A DNA stretch of 64,000 nt from Bacillus sp. Cs-700. Lineage in GTDB: Bacteria > Bacillota > Bacilli > Bacillales > Guptibacillaceae. The position numbers were made by a program, and so were the translations under genes. The DNA lies in the NCBI RefSeq assembly GCF_011082085.1, contig NZ_CP041063.1, positions 1,302,001 through 1,366,000 on the forward strand, given 5' to 3'. The notes under the pieces were generated by a model, which was not told the DNA's origin, did not search any database, and saw nothing but the letters and a program-made list of their open reading frames with translations. Within the stretch, counting starts at the first letter, position 1; each line of letters begins with the position of its first letter. Below are positions 1 through 7,970 of this stretch, one piece after another.

Positions 1-1486
1 GTATTCTTTTTTGCTTCCATTCTTGCAACTGCTTCGGATAGTCTGCTCGGTAATGAGCACCACGGCTTTCTTTACGTAAAACGGCAGAAGTTGCCATTAG
101 CCAGCTGACTAGCCCCATATTCGCTCGTTCAACTGACTGAAAATCCAACTTACCAACTTCGTCCGTTGAAACGGGGTGAAGTAATTTAAGCGCATAACTT
201 AGCCCCTCGCTTGTTCTTTTCATTCCAACAAATTCATCCATGGTTTCTTTTAGTTCATGGAGTAATAGTGAGGGTTGAGATAATCTCGAATCTTGCACTA
301 TTAACTCTCTTTTTCTTACGTCTCGGTGATGATGCAAAATCCACTCAGCTGCTTCACGCGCAAAAACAATCCCCTCTAAAAGAGAGTTGCTGGCCAGGCG
401 ATTAGCTCCGTGAACACCTGTATGAGCAACTTCTCCAAGAGCAAATAACCCATCAAGAGAAGTTCTACCAACGTGATCAGTTATAACGCCACCCATAAGA
501 AAATGAGCACCAGGTTTCACAGGAATCATTCCTTTTGCCAAATCCACATTATGGTTCTTACATTGCCTCGCAATTGTCGGAAATCTCTCTTCAAACTTCG
601 AAATCATAGAGATATCTAGGTAAACTGGCAACACTTCTTCGTGAATCGCTCTCGCTACAATATCTCTTGGCGCAAGGTCGCATTGCTCGTGTTTCCCTTC
701 CATGAGACGCTCTCCATTAGCTGTAACCAATACGCCACCTTCACCACGAACAGCCTCAGATATTAGGAAAGAGTGATCGGCATCCCCGGCATACATCGTT
801 GGGTGAAATTGCATGAATTCAAGATCCGTTAATATCGCTCCAGCCCGATAAGCCATTGCAAGTCCATCTCCTGTAATGGCTGGATGATTTGACGTTACTG
901 GATAGAGCTGCCCAGCTCCCCCTGTTGCAAGTAGCGTATAAGCCGCATTAACAATCAAAGTATCTCCAGCTTGATTGATCACTTTAGCTCCGGTACATTG
1001 TCCTTTTTCGATAAGTAGGTCAATCGCCAGATGATCTTCTAGAATGGTACATCGTTTTTTCACTCGATTAATTAGTGTATGGATGATTTCTTCGCCTGTG
1101 GCGTCACCACCGGCATGAAAAATTCGCGATACGCTATGCGCTCCTTCTTTACATCTTTGATACTCACCATTCATGCTTTTATCAAATCGCACACCCAAGT
1201 TGATGAGGTGCCTTAGTTGCATTGGACCTCTTTTAACGAGGAGCTCAGTAAGTTCTTCGTTGTTATGAAAAACGCCAGCTCTGATCGTATCAAAAAAATG
1301 ATTTGTCCAACTATCCTCTTCGGTGGTAGCTGCAGCAATTCCACCTTGAGCAAGCTTGGAATTGCTTTCACCGAGCTTTGACTTTGTGATAATCGTCACA
1401 TTCTTTTCCAATGAAAGAAGTTCAGCTACCATTAATCCAGCAACACCGCTACCTATCACTAATACTTCAGTACTAACTTGATTCAT
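1..1486 (-). CDS. nadB: L-aspartate oxidase NadB (3' end cut by window edge)
   Basis: NadB oxidises L-aspartate to iminoaspartate, the first step of de novo NAD synthesis, using FAD in the cytosol. Translating the minus strand from the ATG at 1486 gives an open frame of about 495 codons to the window edge. The N-terminus has the dinucleotide-binding stretch VIGSGVAGLM, followed by the flavoprotein motifs LAQGGIAAA, EFMQFHPT, RGEGGVL and GVHGANRLASNSLLEG. The family is usually about 530 residues, so only the extreme C-terminus is missing. It is divergent from nifS-nadR, and nadC and nadA would be expected beyond position 1. SdhA in this same window is a distant homologue, but NadB lacks the succinate dehydrogenase neighbours. 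Confidence 0.95.
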   Translation of the reverse strand, partial: MNQVSTEVLVIGSGVAGLMVAELLSLEKNVTIITKSKLGESNSKLAQGGIAAATTEEDSWTNHFFDTIRAGVFHNNEELTELLVKRGPMQLRHLINLGVRFDKSMNGEYQRCKEGAHSVSRIFHAGGDATGEEIIHTLINRVKKRCTILEDHLAIDLLIEKGQCTGAKVINQAGDTLIVNAAYTLLATGGAGQLYPVTSNHPAITGDGLAMAYRAGAILTDLEFMQFHPTMYAGDADHSFLISEAVRGEGGVLVTANGERLMEGKHEQCDLAPRDIVARAIHEEVLPVYLDISMISKFEERFPTIARQCKNHNVDLAKGMIPVKPGAHFLMGGVITDHVGRTSLDGLFALGEVAHTGVHGANRLASNSLLEGIVFAREAAEWILHHHRDVRKRELIVQDSRLSQPSLLLHELKETMDEFVGMKRTSEGLSYALKLLHPVSTDEVGKLDFQSVERANMGLVSWLMATSAVLRKESRGAHYRADYPKQLQEWKQKRI

Positions 1487-1532
1487 GAAACCACTTCTCC
1501 CACTAAACAATGTATAAAAAAACTCAAATACT

Positions 1533-1576
1533 TAACATCTGTCTTGACACCTATATTTACATATATTTAAATAAAT
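1533..1576. promoter_or_regulatory. NadR/NiaR-type operator overlapping the nifS promoter
   Basis: The 120-base gap between divergent nadB and nifS holds the sequence ACATCTGTCTTGACACCTAT at about 1535-1554, which resembles the nicotinate-responsive NiaR (NadR) operator of Bacillus nad promoters as I remember it. It contains TTGACA (1544-1549), which with an AT-rich -10 such as TAAATA at 1568-1573 makes a plausible sigma-A promoter for nifS. A repressor bound here would block both directions. The gene for this repressor is two genes downstream. The operator assignment rests on recalled consensus and position only. Confidence 0.55.
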
Positions 1577-1606
1577 AACAAGACTGAATATTAGTGAGGA
1601 GAAAAA

Positions 1607-2731
1607 ATGATTTATCTTGATTATGCAGCGTCAACCCCAATCTCTGATATAGCTTTACATGCCTATACGCAATCCGCCAAACAATTCTTTGCAAACACTG
1701 AGAGTGCTCATAATGCCGGTACAGATGCTACTCATTTATTAGAAAATGCTCGTCGCTCCATCGCCTCGCTACTAAATGGCGACCCGAACGGAATTTATTT
1801 CACCTCAGGTGGAACAGAAGCAAATGTCTTAGCACTCCAAAGTATTGTAAAAACATATTCACAAGGACATATCATTACATCAAGCGCTGAGCATTCTTCT
1901 GTATTAAATACATTTTCACAACTCGAACGTGAAGGTTACCATGTGACATACCTTCCTTATAACGAAAGCGGACAAATATCTCTTGAAAGTCTAATTAAAG
2001 CTATTCGTACAGACACCATTTTAGTTTCGATTACTTTTGGAAATAGTGAGATCGGTACTCTCCAACCTATTAAGAAGATCGGCAAAGAGCTAGCGAAACG
2101 TCGGATTTTATTTCACACGGATGCCGTTCAAGCTTTCGGAAAAGTGGATATTGATGTAAATGAGTTGTATCTTACTGCCGTATCCGTTTCTTCTCATAAA
2201 TTACATGGACCAAAGGGCGTTGGAGCTTGCTATATATCGCCCTCGATTTCATGGAAGCAAAGTTTACCAGGGACTGTTCACGAAAATGGATTCCGTCCTG
2301 GTACTGTGAATGTTCCAGGTATTTTCTCCTTTGCTGCCGCTGCCGAGGATGCGATTAACCGATTGAATGCCGACCGAAAAAAATTCACAAACTTACGCGC
2401 TCACCTCGTGAAAGAATTGTCACATCCGAATATTGTCATTGAAGGGGAACAAGGACTACCGCACATTATCGGTATCCGGATTAAAGGGCTTGAAGGGCAA
2501 TATGTTATGTTAGAGTTAAACCGTAAAGGTATCGCTGTCTCAACGGGCTCAGCTTGCTCGATCGGCCAACATCAACCTTCGAAAACTTTGCGGGCGATGG
2601 GAAGAACGAGTGATGAGGCAAGAGAACTCGTCCGCATCAGTTTTGGACGAGACACAACCATGCAAGAAATAGAAAAAGCCGTAGACGGATTTAAAGAAAT
2701 CCTTACACGCTGTTCCGTAACAAAGATATAA
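1607..2731 (+). CDS. nifS: NifS-type cysteine desulfurase for NadA (NadS)
   Basis: This PLP enzyme removes sulfur from cysteine. The homologue at this locus in B. subtilis supplies the Fe-S cluster of quinolinate synthase NadA. The 374-residue protein has the class V aminotransferase start YLDYAASTP, the cofactor region SGGTEAN, the PLP lysine in SSHKLHGPKG (about residue 200) and the active-site cysteine in STGSACSIGQ (about residue 325). Its length is normal for the family. A purine-rich GAGGAGA stands before the ATG. It is divergent from nadB and is followed 38 bases later by nadR, so the cluster combines enzyme, Fe-S maturation and repressor. Confidence 0.92.
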   Translation: MIYLDYAASTPISDIALHAYTQSAKQFFANTESAHNAGTDATHLLENARRSIASLLNGDPNGIYFTSGGTEANVLALQSIVKTYSQGHIITSSAEHSSVLNTFSQLEREGYHVTYLPYNESGQISLESLIKAIRTDTILVSITFGNSEIGTLQPIKKIGKELAKRRILFHTDAVQAFGKVDIDVNELYLTAVSVSSHKLHGPKGVGACYISPSISWKQSLPGTVHENGFRPGTVNVPGIFSFAAAAEDAINRLNADRKKFTNLRAHLVKELSHPNIVIEGEQGLPHIIGIRIKGLEGQYVMLELNRKGIAVSTGSACSIGQHQPSKTLRAMGRTSDEARELVRISFGRDTTMQEIEKAVDGFKEILTRCSVTKI

Positions 2732-2769
2732 TAAGGTTAAGATCGTGTTCTTGGAAAGGGGTTTTAGTT

Positions 2770-3315
2770 ATGGGACAAGATGGAGAAAAAATATTAGGAG
2801 AGAATCGAAGATCACTCCTTCTTCAGTGGCTAAAAGAAAGCGAGAAACCACTAACAGGAAGTGATTTATCGAGTCGTACGAATGTTAGCCGTCAAGTAAT
2901 CGTTCAGGATATTTCGTTATTAAAAGCAAGAAATGAACCGATTATTGCAACTTCACAAGGATATATCATGTTTAATACCGAAAGAGAAAACAAGAAGTAT
3001 GAGCAGGTTATCGCCTGCAAGCATTCACCCAAAGATACAAAAAATGAGCTTTATACGATTGTAGATCACGGAGGGACTGTTAAAGATGTTACCGTCGAAC
3101 ACCCATTATACGGGCATTTAACAGCTTCCCTTTTCGTAGGGAATCGCCTTGAAGCAGATCAATTTTTATCAAAGCTTTCTATGACAAATGCCTCCCTTTT
3201 ATCTGAACTTACTTCAGGAGTGCACCTTCATACCATTGAAGCAAATTCTAAAACACAGCTTGAAGCTGTCATTCAGGCATTAAAAGAACAAGGTTTTTTG
3301 TTAGAACAAGATTAG
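2770..3315 (+). CDS. nadR: Transcriptional repressor of NAD biosynthesis NadR/NiaR (YrxA)
   Basis: This is a nicotinic-acid-responsive repressor of nad genes. The 181-residue protein has an N-terminal helix-turn-helix (about residues 12-65, with LTGSDLSSRTNVSRQVIVQD). It is followed by the 3H domain, named for three conserved histidines. Candidate histidines are seen in IVDHGG, VEHPLYGHL and GVHLHTI. It is co-directional with nifS, and AAAGGGG precedes the ATG. It probably binds the operator between nadB and nifS, giving autoregulation. It is unrelated to the enterobacterial NadR kinase/adenylyltransferase of the same name. Confidence 0.9.
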   Translation: MGQDGEKILGENRRSLLLQWLKESEKPLTGSDLSSRTNVSRQVIVQDISLLKARNEPIIATSQGYIMFNTERENKKYEQVIACKHSPKDTKNELYTIVDHGGTVKDVTVEHPLYGHLTASLFVGNRLEADQFLSKLSMTNASLLSELTSGVHLHTIEANSKTQLEAVIQALKEQGFLLEQD

Positions 3316-3338
3316 ACGAGTGATAATGAGTTTAAAAG

Positions 3339-3379
3339 CACAAAAAAGAACGGTCGCAGCTTGCGCCGTTCTTTTTTAT
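3339..3379. terminator. Bidirectional terminator between nadR and pheA
   Basis: AAGAACGG and CCGTTCTT pair around a loop of about 12 bases, flanked by an A run on the left and a T run on the right. The hairpin can therefore end both the nifS-nadR transcript and the convergent pheA transcript. Confidence 0.85.
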
Positions 3380-3402
3380 AGATCGTATTTCAATGTCACC
3401 AG

Positions 3403-4266
3403 TTATCTAGGATTTACGACGAAACATGGATACTCGCCTAGTACAGAAATTCCAATGCCAAGCGCTTGTATTTCCTCCATGACACCTTTTAACAGCACAT
3501 CACGGTTAGGACGTTCTACATCGATAATAAAAAAGTAATTTCCAAGTCCTGTTTTCATCGGGCGTGACTCGATTTTTGTTAAGTTAAGATTGCGCCACGC
3601 AAATGCTGCAAGCACTTGATGCAGTGCTCCAGGATAATCAGAAGGAAGAATAATTTTGTATGTGACGCGGTCTTCGCGGAATAAGGGGGTTTTCGGTAAA
3701 GCTTCAGCTGTTTTGTGTAACACTAGAAACCGCGTGTCATTATCTTCCGTATCATGAATATCACCCTGAGCAATCGTTAAACCGTATTTTTCTGCAGCAA
3801 GTTCATTCCCGATTGCCGCCTCTTCAATCTTCCCAGAGTGTTGCACATGTTCAGCAGCAGCACTTGTTGAAGGTGCATTACTGAGCTCTGCTTCAGGTAA
3901 CTCTTGTTGAAGAAAGACATGACATTGGGCAATCGCATGCGGATGCGAAAGGACACGCTTTACTTTTTTCCAATCCTGTTGATCAGGATGAATAAGCAAG
4001 TGCTGTCTGATCGGCAAAACGAGCTCTCCAACGATTGGTAGTGATACTTGTTGTGAGAGCAGGTCAAGCGTCATATTAACAGAACCTTCTATCGTATTTT
4101 CTAGCGGAACAACACCATAATCGACGTCTCCGTTTTCCACCGCTTCAAGGCAAGCGCGTATGGTTGGAAAAGGTGTACGAACCTCCTCATCAAATAACGT
4201 TTTTGCTGCAATTTCTGTAAACGTTCCTTCTGGCCCAAGAAAACCTATCTTTTTTTTGGTATCCAT
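3403..4266 (-). CDS. pheA: Prephenate dehydratase
   Basis: PheA converts prephenate to phenylpyruvate in phenylalanine synthesis. The 287-residue protein starts IGFLGPEGTFTEIAA. It has the two-lobed periplasmic-binding-like catalytic domain (about 1-185, with GVVPLENTIEGSV and the NDTRFLVL motif). A C-terminal ACT domain (about 200-280) contains the phenylalanine-binding signature TKIESRP. There is no chorismate mutase domain, as usual in Bacillaceae. It lies 9 bases downstream of pheB and is probably co-transcribed with it. Confidence 0.95.
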   Translation of the reverse strand: MDTKKKIGFLGPEGTFTEIAAKTLFDEEVRTPFPTIRACLEAVENGDVDYGVVPLENTIEGSVNMTLDLLSQQVSLPIVGELVLPIRQHLLIHPDQQDWKKVKRVLSHPHAIAQCHVFLQQELPEAELSNAPSTSAAAEHVQHSGKIEEAAIGNELAAEKYGLTIAQGDIHDTEDNDTRFLVLHKTAEALPKTPLFREDRVTYKIILPSDYPGALHQVLAAFAWRNLNLTKIESRPMKTGLGNYFFIIDVERPNRDVLLKGVMEEIQALGIGISVLGEYPCFVVNPR

Positions 4267-4275
4267 TTTCTCCCC

Positions 4276-4725
4276 CTATGCTCCAGATCCAATAATTTCA
4301 GCATTGTTAACCGCTTCAATTTCTTTTATTTTTACAAGTAAATCGTTTAAGCGTAGATTGGATTCTCCAATTTCCATTGTTAAGATAACCGTAGCATAGC
4401 CCTGTAGAGGGATCGTTTGGTTGATCGTTAATAAATTACAACCGAGCTGTGCGACTGTACTTAGCACTCTTGAGAGCGCCCCTGAACGATCCTCAAGGTG
4501 AACAGAAAGTGTTACAATCTGTTCAATGATCATCGTATGAAACGGTAAGATCGTATCACGATATTTATAAAAGGCACTACGGCTTACCCCTACTTCATCA
4601 ATGGCTTCTCTGACAGATTCAACCGTTCCACTTTCAAGAAGAAGTTTCGCCTGTAGCGTTTTTAACATCGAATCAGATAAAACATCTTCTCGAACAAGAT
4701 AAAAATTCTTGTCTTCTTTGCTCAT
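4276..4725 (-). CDS. pheB: ACT-domain regulatory protein PheB (ThrR)
   Basis: This is a small ACT-domain protein of about 149 residues encoded just before pheA. In B. subtilis the homologue has been described as a regulator of threonine genes (ThrR) and has no shown catalytic role. The N-terminal half includes a helix-turn-helix-like stretch, VREAIDEVGVSRSAFYKYRD. The C-terminal half is an ACT domain (about 75-147, with LEDRSGALSRVLSTVAQ). I chose the ATG at 4725, eight bases after AGGTGA, rather than the in-frame GTG at 4737. A hairpin separates it from obg. Confidence 0.88.
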   Translation of the reverse strand: MSKEDKNFYLVREDVLSDSMLKTLQAKLLLESGTVESVREAIDEVGVSRSAFYKYRDTILPFHTMIIEQIVTLSVHLEDRSGALSRVLSTVAQLGCNLLTINQTIPLQGYATVILTMEIGESNLRLNDLLVKIKEIEAVNNAEIIGSGA

Positions 4726-4787
4726 TCTTCCCCTCACCTCTATTTCGGCCAGCTACGGCCCATATTCGTCGAAGCAATGCGGCTATG

Positions 4788-4826
4788 TAAAAAAAGACCG
4801 TCCATCGATCAGGACAGTCTTCTTCG
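4788..4826 (-). terminator. Hairpin and T run between obg and pheB
   Basis: On the minus strand AAGACTGTCC pairs with GGACGGTCTT (one G-T wobble) and is followed by seven T residues. It sits 5-43 bases after the obg stop codon and should end or attenuate obg transcription before pheB-pheA. Confidence 0.75.
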
Positions 4827-4830
4827 TTCA

Positions 4831-6114
4831 TCAGTCTACGAACTCAAATTCGAACTCCAGAATCCGAACTGCGTCTCCGTCTTCAGCTCCACGCTCTCGA
4901 AGCGCTTCATCAATACCCATGCTACGCATCTGTTGAGCGAACCTGCGGACGTTGTCTTCTCGATTAAAGTCTGTCATTTTGAATAGCTTTTCAATTCTAG
5001 GTCCATTCACTACGAACGTTCCATCGCTATCACGTGTCACAAAGAATTCTGGTGCACCTTTCTCGTGACGATACATAACGCGAGTTTCTTCTTCCTTCTC
5101 TTCATCAAGAGGGAATTCAGGTGTTGTTTCAAGCTTGTCTGCAATTTCAAACAATACTTCCTGTACACCCTGACGCGTTACAGCAGAAATCGGATAAATC
5201 GGAAAATCTTCCTCTAACTTTTCCTTGAAAACTTCAAGGTTTTCTTCAGAATCTGGAAGATCCATTTTATTAGCGACAATGATTTGCGGACGCTCCATTA
5301 GACGCATTTTATATTGCTTTAATTCATCATTGATTTTTAAGTAGTCTTCATAAGGGTCTCGCCCTTCCATACCAGACATATCAATCACATGAACGATGAC
5401 TCGTGTACGTTCAATATGACGAAGGAACTGATGGCCAAGCCCCACTCCTTCATGAGCACCTTCGATAAGTCCAGGTAAATCAGCCATAACAAAACTGCGA
5501 CCATCTTTCGTATCAACAACGCCTAAATTCGGAGCGATTGTTGTAAAGTGATACGCTGCAATTTTTGGCTTTGCTGCTGATACTACGGATAAAAGAGTTG
5601 ACTTTCCTACACTAGGAAACCCAACAAGTCCAACATCAGCTAGAACCTTGAGCTCTAAAGTAACATCTTTTTCTTCCCCAGGCTCACCATTCTCTGAAAG
5701 CTCTGGCGCCGGGTTAGAAGGTGATGCAAAACGTGAATTCCCACGTCCGCCTCGTCCGCCTCGCGCAACCGTTGCACGCTGACCGTGTTCGGTTAAATCT
5801 GCAATTACTTCTCCGGTATCTGCATTTGAAACGATTGTACCAGGTGGAACTTTAACAACCATATCCTCTGCATTACGTCCATGCTGATTCTTTGAACGAC
5901 CGTGTTCACCGGTTTTCGCTTTAAAATGACGATTGTAACGAAAGTCCATAAGTGTACGAAGACCTTCTTCTACTTCAAATATGACGCTAGCGCCTTTTCC
6001 TCCATCGCCACCTGCAGGGCCGCCATCCGGTACATACTTCTCTCGACGGAAGGCAACCATACCATTTCCGCCATCGCCTGCTTTAACAAATACTTTGACC
6101 TGATCTACAAACAT
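4831..6114 (-). CDS. obg: GTPase Obg (ribosome assembly and stress)
   Basis: Obg is an essential GTPase that binds the 50S subunit and is needed for ribosome maturation and stress and sporulation signalling. The 427-residue protein has the glycine-rich Obg fold (1-158, starting [20 protein letters not shown]), the G domain with Walker [12 protein letters not shown] (about 165), DLPGLIEGA and NKMD, and a C-terminal OCT domain (about 345-427). The length matches the family. It lies directly downstream of spo0B, with the ATG 9 bases after the spo0B stop codon, the same pairing as in B. subtilis. Confidence 0.96.
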   Translation of the reverse strand: MFVDQVKVFVKAGDGGNGMVAFRREKYVPDGGPAGGDGGKGASVIFEVEEGLRTLMDFRYNRHFKAKTGEHGRSKNQHGRNAEDMVVKVPPGTIVSNADTGEVIADLTEHGQRATVARGGRGGRGNSRFASPSNPAPELSENGEPGEEKDVTLELKVLADVGLVGFPSVGKSTLLSVVSAAKPKIAAYHFTTIAPNLGVVDTKDGRSFVMADLPGLIEGAHEGVGLGHQFLRHIERTRVIVHVIDMSGMEGRDPYEDYLKINDELKQYKMRLMERPQIIVANKMDLPDSEENLEVFKEKLEEDFPIYPISAVTRQGVQEVLFEIADKLETTPEFPLDEEKEEETRVMYRHEKGAPEFFVTRDSDGTFVVNGPRIEKLFKMTDFNREDNVRRFAQQMRSMGIDEALRERGAEDGDAVRILEFEFEFVD

Positions 6115-6123
6115 ACTTTCACC

Positions 6124-6657
6124 TCATTTAATCAAAAACGTGCTAACTAGCTCCTGTTCCGTTTGCTCTAATTCAATCAATTTAGCGCTTTTTACATCAG
6201 GATTCTCGAACGCCAGCTTGAGCTTGTTTTGATCGGAAACTTCACCCTGAAAGTCAAAAACAAGATGAATTTCTTCGTGGTACAACTGAAGCGTTAATAA
6301 CAAGTGGTGATCCGCAGGTACATTCACATGTGAATCAAGCACTGTTGTACATTGAGCAATTAACGCAATGAGATCTGCTTCGTAAGCGCAAATATCATAC
6401 TCGTCTCCGATCACTTCAAAATCCAACTGAAATAAATGGTTACACCAGTTAAACGTTAATATATATTCTGCAAGTTTCGGAGCATTTAAATTCGACAATT
6501 TTGCTTCCTGTCTCGACTGGATAATAATTTCTTCAATAATTTCCTTTGCCCTGTCCACATGATCCAGTGCAAGGTTGCCTTTGATTAACTGCAAACGATT
6601 TAACCAATCATGACGAGAATGGCGCAGAACATCAAAGGTATTCCACTTTTTAGACAT
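6124..6657 (-). CDS. spo0B: Sporulation initiation phosphotransferase Spo0B
   Basis: Spo0B transfers phosphate from Spo0F-P to Spo0A in the sporulation phosphorelay. The 177-residue protein has the N-terminal dimerisation helix with the phospho-acceptor histidine in RHSRHDWLNRLQLIKGNL. A degenerate ATPase-like C-terminal domain without clear ATP-binding boxes follows. Both traits are typical of Spo0B as opposed to true histidine kinases. It sits between rpmA and obg, the conserved Bacillus position. Confidence 0.9.
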   Translation of the reverse strand: MSKKWNTFDVLRHSRHDWLNRLQLIKGNLALDHVDRAKEIIEEIIIQSRQEAKLSNLNAPKLAEYILTFNWCNHLFQLDFEVIGDEYDICAYEADLIALIAQCTTVLDSHVNVPADHHLLLTLQLYHEEIHLVFDFQGEVSDQNKLKLAFENPDVKSAKLIELEQTEQELVSTFLIK

Positions 6658-6795
6658 AATTGCACTCCCAATGCTTTAACCATTTTCTTCATTATAACAA
6701 TAGATGATTCATTCATGTTACCCTAAAAAAGAAAACAATCTTATGCGTATTCATGTGCATCGTCACTTTTTCTAGACCATTTCGTCCATTATATC

Positions 6796-6826
6796 AAAAA
6801 ACTCTAACCGAACGGTTAGAGTTTTT
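6796..6826 (-). terminator. rpmA operon terminator
   Basis: ACTCTAACC and GGTTAGAGT form a perfect stem with a 4-base loop, followed on the minus strand by a T run, ten bases after the rpmA stop codon. Confidence 0.9.
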
Positions 6827-6836
6827 CTTAAGCTGC

Positions 6837-7127
6837 TTATGCTTCTTTAGCAACTGGATATACACTTACTTGTTTACGGTCACGTCCAAGACGCTCGAAC
6901 TTCACGACGCCGTCGATTTTCGCATATAGAGTGTCGTCTCCACCACGGCCAACGTTTGTACCAGGGTAGATCTTAGTTCCGCGTTGACGGAAAAGAATCG
7001 AACCGCCGGATACGAACTCGCCGTCTGCGCTCTTCGCGCCAAGACGCTTGGAGATTGAATCACGGCCGTTTTTTGTACTACCTACACCCTTTTTCGATGC
7101 GAAAAACTGTAGATTCATTTTCAACAT
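6837..7127 (-). CDS. rpmA: 50S ribosomal protein L27 with cleavable N-terminus
   Basis: L27 reaches towards the peptidyl transferase centre. The 96-residue reading starts at the ATG at 7127, preceded by GAGGTGG. The longer in-frame extension upstream overlaps prp and is not needed. The N-terminus is MLKMNLQFF followed by ASKKGVGST. This extension is the known Firmicutes signal that the protease Prp removes after the second phenylalanine to expose the functional end. The prp gene sits immediately upstream in the operon, so substrate and protease are co-expressed. Confidence 0.96.
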   Translation of the reverse strand: MLKMNLQFFASKKGVGSTKNGRDSISKRLGAKSADGEFVSGGSILFRQRGTKIYPGTNVGRGGDDTLYAKIDGVVKFERLGRDRKQVSVYPVAKEA

Positions 7128-7140
7128 ATTGTCCCACCTC

Positions 7141-7473
7141 CTATGTGTGAGTAATTTGGATATGCTTGCCGTATTCCTCGGCAATAGCGGAAATGGATAC
7201 TTCCATTCCTTGAAGGAGAAGTTGAATATTCTCATCCGTACGCTGGTCCAGACGAGCTGGAACGGTACAGCTGAGATAACCACCTTCATCCTCCATGTCA
7301 ACTATGAGATGTACATCGCAAAGGGATTCAATCGCGTTCACAGTTCCAATCGACACAGCAGAAACACCTGCGCATACTAAATCATAGCCGTACGGGCCAG
7401 ACTCAGCGTGTCCAGATAGGGAAAAAGAAATAATGCGATTGTCAGAATCGCGCTTCAAGTTGAAACGTATCAT
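7141..7473 (-). CDS. prp: Ribosomal-processing cysteine protease Prp
   Basis: Prp (YsxB) cleaves the N-terminal extension of L27. The 110-residue protein contains the conserved catalytic histidine and cysteine in [19 protein letters not shown] (about residues 21-39). It lies between rplU (11-base gap) and rpmA (13-base gap), the invariant order in Firmicutes. Confidence 0.93.
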   Translation of the reverse strand: MIRFNLKRDSDNRIISFSLSGHAESGPYGYDLVCAGVSAVSIGTVNAIESLCDVHLIVDMEDEGGYLSCTVPARLDQRTDENIQLLLQGMEVSISAIAEEYGKHIQITHT

Positions 7474-7484
7474 CGTTGATATCC

Positions 7485-7793
7485 TTAAGCGTTAATTTTG
7501 TCGATAACTACTTTAGTGTAAGGTTGACGGTGTCCTTGCTTACGACGGTAGTTTTTCTTTGGCTTATATTTATAAACCGTGATTTTCTTACCTTTACCGT
7601 GCTTGTCAACTTTACCAGTTACAGTAGCGCCATCAAGCATAGGAGAGCCAACTTTAATATCGTCTCCACCAACCATTAGCACACGGTCAAAAGTAACCGT
7701 TTCACCAGCTTCAGTGTTTAGAAGCTCGATGTAGATTTCTTGACCTTCAGTAACCTTAATTTGTTTACCACCAGTTTCAATAATTGCGTACAT
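7485..7793 (-). CDS. rplU: 50S ribosomal protein L21
   Basis: This is L21, 102 residues, beginning [14 protein letters not shown] and ending in a basic [17 protein letters not shown] segment, both typical. The ATG at 7793 is nine bases after AGGAGG. An upstream in-frame GTG directly abuts the Shine-Dalgarno sequence and is unlikely to be used. It is the first gene of rplU-prp-rpmA. Confidence 0.97.
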   Translation of the reverse strand: MYAIIETGGKQIKVTEGQEIYIELLNTEAGETVTFDRVLMVGGDDIKVGSPMLDGATVTGKVDKHGKGKKITVYKYKPKKNYRRKQGHRQPYTKVVIDKINA

Positions 7794-7802
7794 TACGTGC
7801 AC

Positions 7803-7903
7803 CTCCTCTAATACTAAGACTCGCCATTGCAGGTGCTAGAAACTAGCTTAAAAACCTGTTTTTGAGCGGTTGTAGCTCTTTGGGTGCTTCCAAACGAACT
7901 AAC
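7803..7903 (-). promoter_or_regulatory. L21 leader RNA upstream of rplU
   Basis: The roughly 100-base transcribed leader has the look of the Firmicutes L21 leader family, thought to let L21 regulate its own operon. On the minus strand I see CAGGT...ACCTG enclosing a perfect GCTAG-TTT-CTAGC hairpin, preceded by a GAGC/GCTC stem. The conserved-looking tail CAATGGCGAGTCTTAG comes just before AGGAGG. The assignment rests on position and recalled family pattern. Confidence 0.65.
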
Positions 7904-7909
7904 CACTAA

Positions 7910-7939
7910 ATCATACCACAGCGAAAATTGCGGTGTCAA
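7910..7939 (-). promoter_or_regulatory. Sigma-A promoter of rplU operon
   Basis: TTGACA at 7939-7934 and TATGAT at 7915-7910 are separated by 18 bases, with a TG-like element just before the -10. The predicted start lies at the head of the L21 leader. Confidence 0.75.
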
Positions 7940-7970
7940 TGCAAGAAAACCTACTTCTTTCATATCAACT

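Noticed and set aside
211-405. Plus-strand frame inside nadB
   Set aside because: It is an antisense shadow of the conserved NadB reading frame.
6837-7301. Long N-terminally extended form of L27 (154 codons)
   Set aside because: The extension overlaps prp and has no family match; the ATG at 7127 has a strong Shine-Dalgarno sequence and gives normal L27.
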